This document shows, one piece after another, positions 1 to 5,644 of a stretch of 6,045 bases of DNA (positions are counted from its first letter, which is position 1; the number at the start of each line of letters is the position of its first letter). The translations under genes were made by a program, and so were the position numbers. The notes below the pieces were generated by a model. It had not been told where the DNA came from and searched no databases. It saw nothing but the letters and a program-made list of their open reading frames with translations. This DNA comes from Phycisphaeraceae bacterium (GTDB lineage Bacteria > Planctomycetota > Phycisphaerae > Phycisphaerales > Phycisphaeraceae), in NCBI GenBank assembly GCA_016763955.1, contig JAESSU010000362.1:1-6045 (forward strand), in the 5' to 3' direction.

Positions 1-34
1 AACTTCCGGGGGTTCCGGGGATTCCGGGGGGGGG
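1..34. repeat. Short G-rich tandem repeat after the response-regulator stop
   Basis: Three imperfect tandem copies of TTCCGGGGG begin at 4, 13 and 22; the last runs into nine G (26-34) that abut the stop codon of the minus-strand gene. G runs of 5, 4 and 9 (the last long enough to supply two) could form an intramolecular G-quadruplex on the + strand. In the minus-strand transcript this region would be C-rich. It could act in 3'-end formation or be a slippage-prone spacer; no function is shown. The repeat may continue to the left of the window. Confidence 0.6.
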
Positions 35-625
35 TTAGACGCCTAGTAGTTGGCTGACACGATTAAGCAGGTCATCAATTGAGAACGGCTTTTTGATAAA
101 AGCGTCAGCGCCGGCATTCATAAGCTGTTGCACTTCACCTTGATCCGCCACACCGGAAACGATGATAGTCTTCATGTTGGCAACATTAGGATTATCTCGC
201 ACTGTTTTGCAAACCACATTGCCATTGATATCCGGGAGCATGTAATCGAGGATCATTAAGTCGGGCTTGAATTGTTCGGTAAGCAGACCTGCGTCATAGC
301 CCGTCGAAGCGGTCTTAATGACGAAGCGATCATCACCTGAGAGCACATCCACAAAAAGTTCGCGAATCTGTTCATCATCATCTACGATCAGCAGGCGTTT
401 GCGTGAGCCTTCAAGCTGTTCGGTGGGGATGTCGTTTTCACGCATAAAGCGGATCAACTCATCACGTGGAATCCGTCGGAACCGACTACCGGGCACGCGA
501 AAACCTTTAAGCTTGCCTTTGTCAAAGCAGCGGATGATGGTTTGCTGAGAAATCTTACAGATATCCGCAGCTTCGCCGGTGGAATACACCTGCTTTTCGG
601 ACATGTCACTGTTGTTATTTGCCAT
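35..625 (-). CDS. Response regulator with N-terminal excisionase/MerR-like helix-turn-helix and C-terminal receiver domain
   Basis: A 196-aa cytoplasmic two-component output protein. Residues about 14-65 form an excisionase-family DNA-binding domain (YSTGEAADICKISQQTI, then a GFRVPGSRFRRIPRDEL wing and helix). Residues about 76-196 form a CheY-like receiver: acidic pair D82/D83, phospho-acceptor D127 in LDYMLPD, switch Ser S157 (IIVSG) and Lys K179 in KKPF. All key receiver residues are present, so phosphorylation by a histidine kinase is expected; no kinase gene is in the window. The DNA-binding domain comes first, the reverse of OmpR or NarL proteins. The ATG at 623-625 is preceded 8 nt away by GGGGAG (634-639 complement), which favours it over the internal Met8. 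It is divergent from the beta-CASP gene. Target genes are unknown. Confidence 0.93.
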   Translation of the reverse strand: MANNNSDMSEKQVYSTGEAADICKISQQTIIRCFDKGKLKGFRVPGSRFRRIPRDELIRFMRENDIPTEQLEGSRKRLLIVDDDEQIRELFVDVLSGDDRFVIKTASTGYDAGLLTEQFKPDLMILDYMLPDINGNVVCKTVRDNPNVANMKTIIVSGVADQGEVQQLMNAGADAFIKKPFSIDDLLNRVSQLLGV

Positions 626-710
626 ATTTTTTTCTCCCCAAATCTGTGCGTTTCTCTGGCTCGCTAGATTACCCCGCTCACCGAAGTCACCCAGATTCTC
701 TATTTTTACA

Positions 711-739
711 TCGACGCAGCAGCATGCCGACTTTATAAC
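711..739 (+). promoter_or_regulatory. Candidate sigma70-type promoter for the beta-CASP operon
   Basis: TCGACG (711-716; 4 of 6 to the -35 consensus) is followed after 17 nt by TATAAC (734-739; 5 of 6 to the -10 consensus). Transcription would begin near 746 and give a leader containing the 761-851 hairpin. Found by eye only; planctomycete promoter consensus is poorly defined. Confidence 0.28.
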
Positions 740-760
740 AAAGGTGAAAAGGCAGTGGGA

Positions 761-851
761 ATTAAGGCATCTAATTTGAGGGGGATTGCCGGTGTTACAT
801 GAAGTTAAAGCATGCTAACTTGCGTAATAAACCTCCTCTTGATGCCTTAAT
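761..851. repeat. Long imperfect hairpin upstream of the beta-CASP gene
   Basis: A perfect 11-bp inverted repeat, ATTAAGGCATC (761-771) with GATGCCTTAAT (841-851), encloses a second nested stem of 7 bp, GAGGGGG (778-784) with CCTCCTC (832-838, one G-U). Inside these, TTAC (795-798) faces GTAA (824-827), and GTT..AAC around the palindrome AGCATGCT (804-819) caps the structure. The stems are collinear and compatible, giving one extended rod about 90 nt long. No T-tract follows on either strand, so it is not a plain intrinsic terminator. It may be a leader structure of the downstream operon or a small RNA or repeat element. Confidence 0.55.
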
Positions 852-968
852 CGCAAAGCTTAAATCTCAAACTCAAAGCCATATTTTTCTTTTTTCAAGT
901 AAAAATTACTTTGAATCATGTTCAAACCCGGCTACCATAAACGTCAAGTTCTTACTCATGGCATTGTT

Positions 969-2375
969 ATGGCAATAAAGATCACCTTTCTGGGCGCTTC
1001 ACAACAAGTCACCGGCTCGCGGTATTACCTCGAAGCTGCTGGGCTTAAGCTGCTCATTGACTGTGGCATGTTTCAAGAACGTCAATATCTCGCTCGCAAC
1101 TGGGCCCCCTTCCCTTTTGATCCACAACAACTCAATGGTGTGATCCTCACCCATGCTCATCTAGACCATGTCGGAACGCTACCGCGACTCATCGCACAAG
1201 GCTACAAAAAACCGATCCTGATGACGGAACCCACCGTCGAACTTGCAACCTTAATCATGCTCGACTCGGCACGCATTCAAGAAGAAGATGCCAGGTACAA
1301 ACGTAAACGCCACAAAAAATCCGGCCACAAAGCCCCGCACCCCGTCACCCCCTTGTACACCACAGAAGAAGCCCAACACACCGTCCCCCTACTTAAAGGC
1401 TTTGAATACAACACCCCATTAACACTTAATGACCATGTGCAACTAACCTTCCTCGAAGCAGGACACATCCTCGGACCAGCATCACTGCTTTTTGAAATCA
1501 ACGACGGCGGGCAAATTCGCAAGCTCGTCTTCTCCGGCGACATCGGCCAAAACGACAAACCACTAATCTCAGACCCCGCGAAAATCGACACCGCAGACAT
1601 CGTCATCATGGAATCAACCTACGGTGATCGTAATCATAAAGAACATGGTCCAGTTGTTGACCAGCTAGAAACCATCATCAATGACACCTACAAACGCGGC
1701 GGCAATCTGGTCATCCCAACCTTTGCAGTAGAACGCGCACAAGAACTGATGTACCACATTAGCGAACTGGTCTATGCAGACCTTATCCCCGACATTCCCG
1801 TGTTCATGGATAGCCCCATGGCAGTGGATGTCACCGAAATATTCAAACGCTATCGCAGTTACATGGATCAAGAAACCATCAAACTCTTCCAAGAATATGA
1901 ACCCCCGCTTCGCTTCCCAGGCTTATCGCTAGTCCGTAGTGTCGAGGACTCCAAAGCCATCAAGCAACACAAAGGCACAGCCATCATCATGTCCAGCTCA
2001 GGCATGTGTACCGGCGGGCGAATCAAACATCATCTTAAAAACAATATCACCAACCCCAACAACACCATCCTGTTCGTCGGATATCAGGCCAACGGCACAC
2101 TCGGTCAACACATTCTCCGAGGGGCTAAAGAAGTCCGAATCCATGGCCAACGCTGGCCGGTCAATGCAAACATCGCGCAAATCCAAGGCTTTAGCGGACA
2201 CGGCGATCAAGAAGATCTCATCAACTGGTTAGGCAATATGAATCCCAAGCCCAAACATGTCATCCTCACCCATGGTGAAGCTGATTCTGCCAAAGCACTG
2301 ACCCAAAGTATCAATGCCAAGTGGCAAGACATTTCAATTAAAAACCCCGGCTACCAAACAACGCTAGAATTTTAA
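969..2375 (+). CDS. Metallo-beta-lactamase fold beta-CASP RNase-type protein (CPSF-73/TTHA0252-like)
   Basis: A cytoplasmic 468-aa protein of the beta-CASP group, predicted to be a two-zinc RNA endonuclease or 5' exonuclease. Numbering from the ATG at 969: motif 1 D31 (LLIDCG), motif 2 H62/H64/D66/H67 (THAHLDH), motif 3 H166 (EAGHILG), motif 4 D191 (FSGDIG), beta-CASP motif A E215 (MESTYGD), SSSGMCTGGR at 342-351, motif B H411 (FSGHGD) and motif C H435 (THGE). All metal and catalytic positions are present and the length suits the family. An in-frame ATG at 918 would add 17 residues; I prefer 969 because MAIKITFLGASQQVTGS matches the usual family N-terminus. Neither start has a good Shine-Dalgarno. 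A Lys/Arg/His-rich patch at 110-122 may help RNA contact. The SGNH gene follows after 3 nt. Family call is secure; the RNA target is unknown. Confidence 0.93.
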   Translation: MAIKITFLGASQQVTGSRYYLEAAGLKLLIDCGMFQERQYLARNWAPFPFDPQQLNGVILTHAHLDHVGTLPRLIAQGYKKPILMTEPTVELATLIMLDSARIQEEDARYKRKRHKKSGHKAPHPVTPLYTTEEAQHTVPLLKGFEYNTPLTLNDHVQLTFLEAGHILGPASLLFEINDGGQIRKLVFSGDIGQNDKPLISDPAKIDTADIVIMESTYGDRNHKEHGPVVDQLETIINDTYKRGGNLVIPTFAVERAQELMYHISELVYADLIPDIPVFMDSPMAVDVTEIFKRYRSYMDQETIKLFQEYEPPLRFPGLSLVRSVEDSKAIKQHKGTAIIMSSSGMCTGGRIKHHLKNNITNPNNTILFVGYQANGTLGQHILRGAKEVRIHGQRWPVNANIAQIQGFSGHGDQEDLINWLGNMNPKPKHVILTHGEADSAKALTQSINAKWQDISIKNPGYQTTLEF

Positions 2376-2378
2376 GCC

Positions 2379-2930
2379 ATGACAAATCGCCCAGTCGTCG
2401 TGATGGGTAGCTCCGTCTTTGAACAATGGTTTAACGTACAAGACGTATTCCCATATGACACGACAATCAACATCGCAGTCCCCGGCTCAACCACACGAGC
2501 ATGGAAAACATGGCTTGCCCATCGCGTCCTACCATTAAACCCCAAAACGGTTCTGTTCTATGCAGGCAGTAATGATTTAGTGCTATCCTGCCCAGTGGAT
2601 GATATTCTCCAACGCACCTGTCAAATTTTACAAACCCTTCACGCAACAATACCTGACTGTAGGGCGTACTATTTCTCCATCATTCGCGCCCCACAAAAAG
2701 AACCCCTCTGGGACCAAGTGAACCAAATCAATCAAGCGATGCAGACCTATGCAACGCAACATCACTGGCTAGAGTTCGTCGATATAAACCCCGTCTTCTT
2801 CGACGATAATGGCCAAGGCAATACTGAACTATTTATCGAAGACCAATTACACCTAACCACCGCAGCCTACGGCAAGTTATTGGAATACACGCAACAACAA
2901 TTTGCAAAATCCAGCCCTGAAAAAAGCTAA
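2379..2930 (+). CDS. Small SGNH/GDSL-family hydrolase
   Basis: A 183-aa protein with the SGNH-hydrolase blocks in order: block I with candidate nucleophile S12 (MGSSVFEQW, in place of GDSL), block II G36 (NIAVPGSTTRAW), block III N65 (YAGSNDLVL) and block V D155/H158 (DQLHLTTAAY). The catalytic set is therefore complete, and esterase, lipase or acetyl-hydrolase activity is expected. There is no signal peptide or membrane segment, so it should act in the cytoplasm, and the length is typical of compact members. The ATG at 2379 lies 3 nt after the beta-CASP stop, so the two genes are almost certainly co-transcribed and translation may be coupled. The natural substrate cannot be read from sequence. 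The C-terminus (QQFAKSSPEKS) is polar and probably disordered. Confidence 0.9.
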   Translation: MTNRPVVVMGSSVFEQWFNVQDVFPYDTTINIAVPGSTTRAWKTWLAHRVLPLNPKTVLFYAGSNDLVLSCPVDDILQRTCQILQTLHATIPDCRAYYFSIIRAPQKEPLWDQVNQINQAMQTYATQHHWLEFVDINPVFFDDNGQGNTELFIEDQLHLTTAAYGKLLEYTQQQFAKSSPEKS

Positions 2931-2960
2931 AAAAACTCTAACTATATCTAGTTCCCAAGG

Positions 2961-2966
2961 TATAAT
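2961..2966 (+). promoter_or_regulatory. Candidate -10 box for the small ORF
   Basis: A perfect TATAAT lies about 70 nt upstream of the ATG at 3032. No good -35 box is found 16-18 nt upstream. If used, the transcript would start near 2973 and carry the hairpin at 2994-3027 in its leader. Confidence 0.35.
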
Positions 2967-2993
2967 GTAGTGAGTGAAAGACGTCTTTACGCT

Positions 2994-3027
2994 GCCTCTC
3001 TAACAATCTCTAAGAGATCAAGGAGGC
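2994..3027 (+). promoter_or_regulatory. Stem-loop that can cover the Shine-Dalgarno of the small ORF
   Basis: GCCTC (2994-2998) is complementary to GAGGC (3023-3027), which overlaps the perfect Shine-Dalgarno AAGGAGG (3020-3026). Inside it, ATCTCT (3006-3011) pairs with AGAGAT (3013-3018). The fold would hide the ribosome-binding site, as in RNA thermometers or protein-controlled leaders. Both stems are short, so stability is modest. Confidence 0.4.
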
Positions 3028-3031
3028 GATC

Positions 3032-3231
3032 ATGTACAACCCCATCTCATCAAGCTAGACTTGGATCAAGAAGATGTGGTGCTTCTCGTTGAGCTAATCG
3101 AACACGAGTTAGATGAGCGACACACTGAAATTCGGCACACAGACAAAGCCTCAATGCGCGATGACCTGCGAGATCGTGGTGAACGACTCAAAAAAGTGCG
3201 CCGCATTATGTGTCACGATATGCTCGCATAG
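3032..3231 (+). pseudogene. Small helical protein ORF with an apparent 1-nt frameshift just after its start
   Basis: AAGGAGG (3020-3026) lies 5 nt before an ATG at 3032, but that frame stops after 8 codons (TAG 3056-3058). The neighbouring frame is open from 3004 to the TAG at 3229-3231 and reads as a coherent charged amphipathic protein (LDLDQEDVVLLVELIEHEL..., then RDDLRDRGERLKKVRRIM). Adding one C to the CCCC run at 3040-3043 joins the ATG to this frame and gives an intact 66-residue protein starting MYNPHLIKLDLD. The body resembles small planctomycete proteins of two helices with alternating Leu and Glu/Arg, but I cannot name a family. It could be a sequencing or assembly error, a true recent null allele, or slippage at the C run. 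A start at the TTG at 3061 is a weaker alternative. It probably acts in the cytoplasm, as no signal or membrane segment is present. Confidence 0.55.
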
Positions 3232-3250
3232 AACAACAGAGACTCATTAA

Positions 3251-3273
3251 AAGCGTGTGCATCCCTTACGCTT
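3251..3273 (-). terminator. Weak hairpin at the end of the M42 peptidase gene
   Basis: AAGCGT (3251-3256) pairs with ACGCTT (3268-3273) across an 11-nt loop. In minus-strand sense the second arm is followed by a short T/A-rich tail. It lies between converging genes and overlaps the M42 stop codon. With only 6 bp and few U residues, a terminator role is tentative. Confidence 0.25.
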
Positions 3274-4333
3274 GTGCCAAATACGCAGTGAGTAAATCGC
3301 GACAAGCAAACAGGTCATCCTTATGGATCGTTTCGGTGACACTGTGGATATAGCGTGTGCCACAAACCAAAGTCATCACGCGATATCCTTCGCCCTTACG
3401 TTGGATCGCGAGTGAATCCGTGCCGCCGCGTGGGAGAATGGTGCGCTGTGTATTGATCTTCTTTTTCTTGGCAACCGCTTCAAATTCTTCAAGCAATTTC
3501 ACATCCGTAATCGAGCCTGAGTCCATGACCATTAGGCCCGCGCCTTTGCCTTGCTGCGTGATGGCCATATCGCTTGGCACGCCGGGGGTGTCACAACAAA
3601 GCGTCGTATCAAGTGTAATTGCAATGTCGGGTTTGATCTGAGCCGCAGCAGGCCCTGCACCACGGCAGCCGACCTCTTCTTGCACCGTAAAAGCAACGTA
3701 AATATCGCAATCATGATGCTTGAGCTTCTCAATCGAACGAATCGCTAACCAGCAAGCAATGCGGTTATCCAGACATTGGCTCACAATGCTATTACCCACC
3801 TGGGTAAACGGGGCTTTGATCACCACCATGTCGCCAATCTGAACCAACTTCTTCACCTCGTCGCCGGGCAAACCCATGTCCACGATCAACTCTTCAATCT
3901 CCGGAACCTTCTTACGGTCTTCTGGCGAAGCAATATGAATCGGCTTACCCCCAGGATTCATCACGCCCGGCAAGTCGCCACGCTTGGTACAAACTGTGAC
4001 CAGTCTTGCAAAAAGATTGCGGGTATCAAAACCACCCACTGCGTTGACTCGAAGAAAACCTTTGTCATCAATATGACGAACAAGAAAACCAATCTGGTCC
4101 ATATGACAAGAAAGCATAATCTTGACAGGCGCCCCGGAAGACCCTGAAGCTTTCCCAGACTTTTTCTTGGACTTACTTAGTGGTCTTGCTTTGCGATAGG
4201 CAATTAAAGACCCCATCGTGTCGGTATAAAATTTGTCGAAGAGACCTTTGGATTCGGATTGGATCAGTTTTGCGACCCGTTCTTCACGACCAGGTACGCC
4301 AGGCGTAACGCAGAGTTTTTCAAGTAGTTTCAT
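3266..4333 (-). CDS. M42-family metallo-aminopeptidase (glutamyl aminopeptidase/endoglucanase-like)
   Basis: A 355-aa cytoplasmic protein of peptidase family M42, di-metal aminopeptidases that form large tetrahedral complexes and trim peptides. Expected ligands and catalytic residues are present: H77 with D79 (SCHMDQIGF), bridging D189 (CLDNR), general base E219 and ligand E220 (VQEEVG), D242 (ITLDTT) and H330 (YIHS). The N-terminus LLEKLCVTPGVPGREERV is typical. Two oddities: a Lys/Ser/Gly-rich insert at about residues 50-68 just before the metal-binding strand, and HMDQ where the family usually has HMDE. The length is normal for the family even with the insert. The ATG at 4331-4333 fits the family start but has no clear Shine-Dalgarno. 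The nearest upstream gene on the strand is the LuxR-type regulator, separated by the structured element 4380-4528. The substrate cannot be predicted; some relatives are annotated as cellulases. Confidence 0.93.
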   Translation of the reverse strand: MKLLEKLCVTPGVPGREERVAKLIQSESKGLFDKFYTDTMGSLIAYRKARPLSKSKKKSGKASGSSGAPVKIMLSCHMDQIGFLVRHIDDKGFLRVNAVGGFDTRNLFARLVTVCTKRGDLPGVMNPGGKPIHIASPEDRKKVPEIEELIVDMGLPGDEVKKLVQIGDMVVIKAPFTQVGNSIVSQCLDNRIACWLAIRSIEKLKHHDCDIYVAFTVQEEVGCRGAGPAAAQIKPDIAITLDTTLCCDTPGVPSDMAITQQGKGAGLMVMDSGSITDVKLLEEFEAVAKKKKINTQRTILPRGGTDSLAIQRKGEGYRVMTLVCGTRYIHSVTETIHKDDLFACRDLLTAYLAQA

Positions 4334-4379
4334 ACTGCTTAGTGTATCGCCACAGTGAGCTGAAAATCAACTTCCAAGA

Positions 4380-4528
4380 TTCAAGCCCGAGTAAACGCAT
4401 GTCCCGTAAAGGGTCTTGGCGAGCCGTGTTGTGTCAACACGGAATTGACCGTCGGTCAAAATCGGGTTGATACAGCCTAGCTCACCAAGACAGGGGGGGA
4501 CATGCGTTTGCCCTGAGGTTCAAGCCCG
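4380..4528. repeat. Cloverleaf palindromic element flanked by 10-bp direct repeats (MITE- or REP-like)
   Basis: TTCAAGCCCG occurs at 4380-4389 and again at 4519-4528. Between them, 4391-4405 and 4497-4511 form a 15-bp outer stem (13 perfect central pairs AAACGCATGTCCC/GGGACATGCGTTT, then one G-U and one G-C). Inside, 4413-4424 pairs with 4480-4491 (12 positions, one C-A mismatch). The junction carries three hairpins with 3-nt loops: CGTGTTG/CAACACG (4425-4431/4435-4441), TTGACC/GGTCAA (4445-4450/4454-4459) and GGGTTG/CAGCCT (4464-4469/4473-4478, two G-T/G-U pairs). There is no ORF and no T-tract after the stem on either strand. The right repeat covers the stop codon of the LuxR-type gene, so an insertion that duplicated this 10-mer would leave that gene intact. 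It may be a small non-autonomous mobile element, or a structured RNA in the regulator's 3' UTR. Confidence 0.72.
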
Positions 4529-5398
4529 CATACTGTCAAATTTTGAAACATTGGCTAATGCGTCTGAATCATCAAATCGTTTTTCAATCGAGCCAAGCTG
4601 GAAATATTGACCCACTGGCACATGACTGACAAACAAGGACGTGAACTCTGCTCGGCTGGTGACATTAAACTGCCGGTAGATCGATTTAATGTAAGTATGA
4701 ATCGTATGCGGACTCAAATACATTTGATTGGCAATTTCTTTTTCCGTGTAACCTTGAAGCAAATAACGCCCCGTCTGAGCTTCACGTGGAGATAAAGGAT
4801 GCGACAAATAACAATCCGTTGAGAGTCGAGAATGACGAATCATTTTAATGATCTCAAGAATCAGCACCCGCGACAGCCGTTGTTTATTAAATAGCTGATT
4901 CGCTGAAGCCTGTTTGTTTTCAATAGCCTCATGGGACTTAAACACAAAACATCGCAGATGCTTAGTATTAAGCCGGTAAATCAACAATAGCACCTCACGC
5001 CCTGCCAAATTCAACTTTTCAAGTCGTAGATAGTCACTGCGATACCATGATTCACTTTCACCCTCTAGCATCGATGAGGCCCAATTGATCACTTCTGTGA
5101 CATCAAAATCCGGATGCCCCAGCGATCTAGCCCAGCGCTGCTTAAACTGATCACACATCTGAACCAAAACATGCGAACTAGAAGATCTGGCAAGCTCATC
5201 AAATGATAGTTGCTCACATCCCACCTGTTTATCACAGATCATCCCACTCCAAACATGCTCAACACTAAAACAACGTTCAATGCCTTGCAGCAGAATTCGT
5301 CTCCAAAGCGATTCATCAAATCCATAGACCTGCACCTGATGGAGTAATTGATAGACATGGCGCAGCCTGTTAAGGCGCGTGCTTCGTTTATTTAACAT
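4520..5398 (-). CDS. LuxR-type helix-turn-helix transcriptional regulator
   Basis: A 292-aa DNA-binding protein. Residues about 202-257 form a LuxR/GerE helix-turn-helix: LSPREAQTGRYLLQGYTEKE, then IANQMYLSPHTIHTYIKSIY with the recognition helix, ending RQFNVTSRAEF. Residues about 1-190 form a mixed alpha/beta sensor-like domain rich in aromatic residues (CFSVEHVWSGM, WASSMLEGESESWYRSDYL). This part has no receiver Asp pocket and I cannot assign it to a named domain. Residues 258-292 are a polar tail. No membrane segment or signal peptide is seen, so it should act in the cytoplasm on an internal or diffusible signal. The ATG at 5396-5398 gives a typical length; a clear Shine-Dalgarno is lacking, with only a distant GGGGG. 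GATTC/GAATC repeats just upstream (5405-5448) could be an autoregulatory operator. The stop codon lies inside the right direct repeat of the cloverleaf element. The gene is divergent from the prepilin-like gene at 5960, a possible target. Confidence 0.9.
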   Translation of the reverse strand: MLNKRSTRLNRLRHVYQLLHQVQVYGFDESLWRRILLQGIERCFSVEHVWSGMICDKQVGCEQLSFDELARSSSSHVLVQMCDQFKQRWARSLGHPDFDVTEVINWASSMLEGESESWYRSDYLRLEKLNLAGREVLLLIYRLNTKHLRCFVFKSHEAIENKQASANQLFNKQRLSRVLILEIIKMIRHSRLSTDCYLSHPLSPREAQTGRYLLQGYTEKEIANQMYLSPHTIHTYIKSIYRQFNVTSRAEFTSLFVSHVPVGQYFQLGSIEKRFDDSDALANVSKFDSMRA

Positions 5399-5404
5399 TT
5401 TTAA

Positions 5405-5448
5405 GATTCCCCCGAATCCCGTGAATCAAAAACAAGTTTTTTTGATTC
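5405..5448. promoter_or_regulatory. GATTC/GAATC inverted repeats upstream of the LuxR-type gene
   Basis: GATTC (5405-5409), GAATC (5414-5418), GAATC (5423-5427) and GATTC (5444-5448) form two inverted pairs. The second is part of a perfect 10-bp inverted repeat, GAATCAAAAA (5423-5432) with TTTTTGATTC (5439-5448), loop 6 nt. Lying directly upstream of the minus-strand start, it suits an operator. In minus-strand sense no terminal U-run follows the second arm, which argues against a terminator. Confidence 0.4.
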
Positions 5449-5475
5449 GTATTAACTATTACCCGGAACGACAAC

Positions 5476-5603
5476 CCACATTGTAACACAAAAAGGGTAT
5501 TGCGCATAACCTTTTTTGACATTATTTTCCTCGGTTTCTAAATACCCTTGGCATCGCCTTAAATTATAGAAACTAACCCCCTCGTTTCTATTCGCCAATG
5601 TGG
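5476..5603. repeat. Nested inverted repeats forming a possible three-way junction RNA
   Basis: The outer arms CCACATTG (5476-5483) and CAATGTGG (5596-5603) enclose two compatible hairpins: AAGGGTATT (5493-5501) with AATACCCTT (5541-5549), and ATAGAAAC (5566-5573) with GTTTCTAT (5584-5591). All three stems are perfect. A third GTTTCTA (5534-5540) could pair with TAGAAAC (5567-5573) as an alternative fold. No riboswitch class is recognised. This could be a leader RNA, a small RNA or a cruciform DNA site. Confidence 0.45.
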
Positions 5604-5644
5604 CTTGTTTTAAAGCAACCTCTTTAGGGTATGTAACAAAAGGC

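Larger units (their letters stand above)
626..968. other. Divergent intergenic region between the response regulator and the beta-CASP gene
   Basis: No convincing gene is seen here; the open frame at 579-779 mostly mirrors the opposite strand. It holds the Shine-Dalgarno of the response regulator (634-639), a weak plus-strand promoter candidate (711-739) and a long imperfect hairpin (761-851). The final stretch before 969 is A/T-rich and lacks a clear Shine-Dalgarno. Confidence 0.6.

Noticed and set aside
318..779. Plus-strand open frames opposite and upstream of the response regulator (318-548 and 579-779)
   Set aside because: The first is antisense to a clear domain-bearing gene; the second overlaps its start region, and neither has domain character or a ribosome-binding site.
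3032..3058. The 8-codon frame as a leader peptide gene
   Set aside because: Possible in principle, but the long adjacent frame with protein-like sequence is better explained by a one-base shift; no attenuator-like codon run is seen.
4391..4511. Cloverleaf as a tRNA gene
   Set aside because: All three hairpin loops are 3 nt, the outer stem is 15 bp, and no anticodon loop or conserved tRNA bases are present.
4391..4511. Cloverleaf as an intrinsic terminator of the LuxR-type gene
   Set aside because: No T-tract follows the stem on either strand and the branched fold is unlike a simple terminator hairpin, although it may still affect transcript ends.
4517..4530. GGTTCAAGCCC resembles a tRNA T-arm, suggesting a tRNA fragment or attachment site
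   Set aside because: Only 4 of 5 T-stem pairs form, no acceptor, D or anticodon arm is present, and the sequence is the 3' end of the LuxR-type gene.
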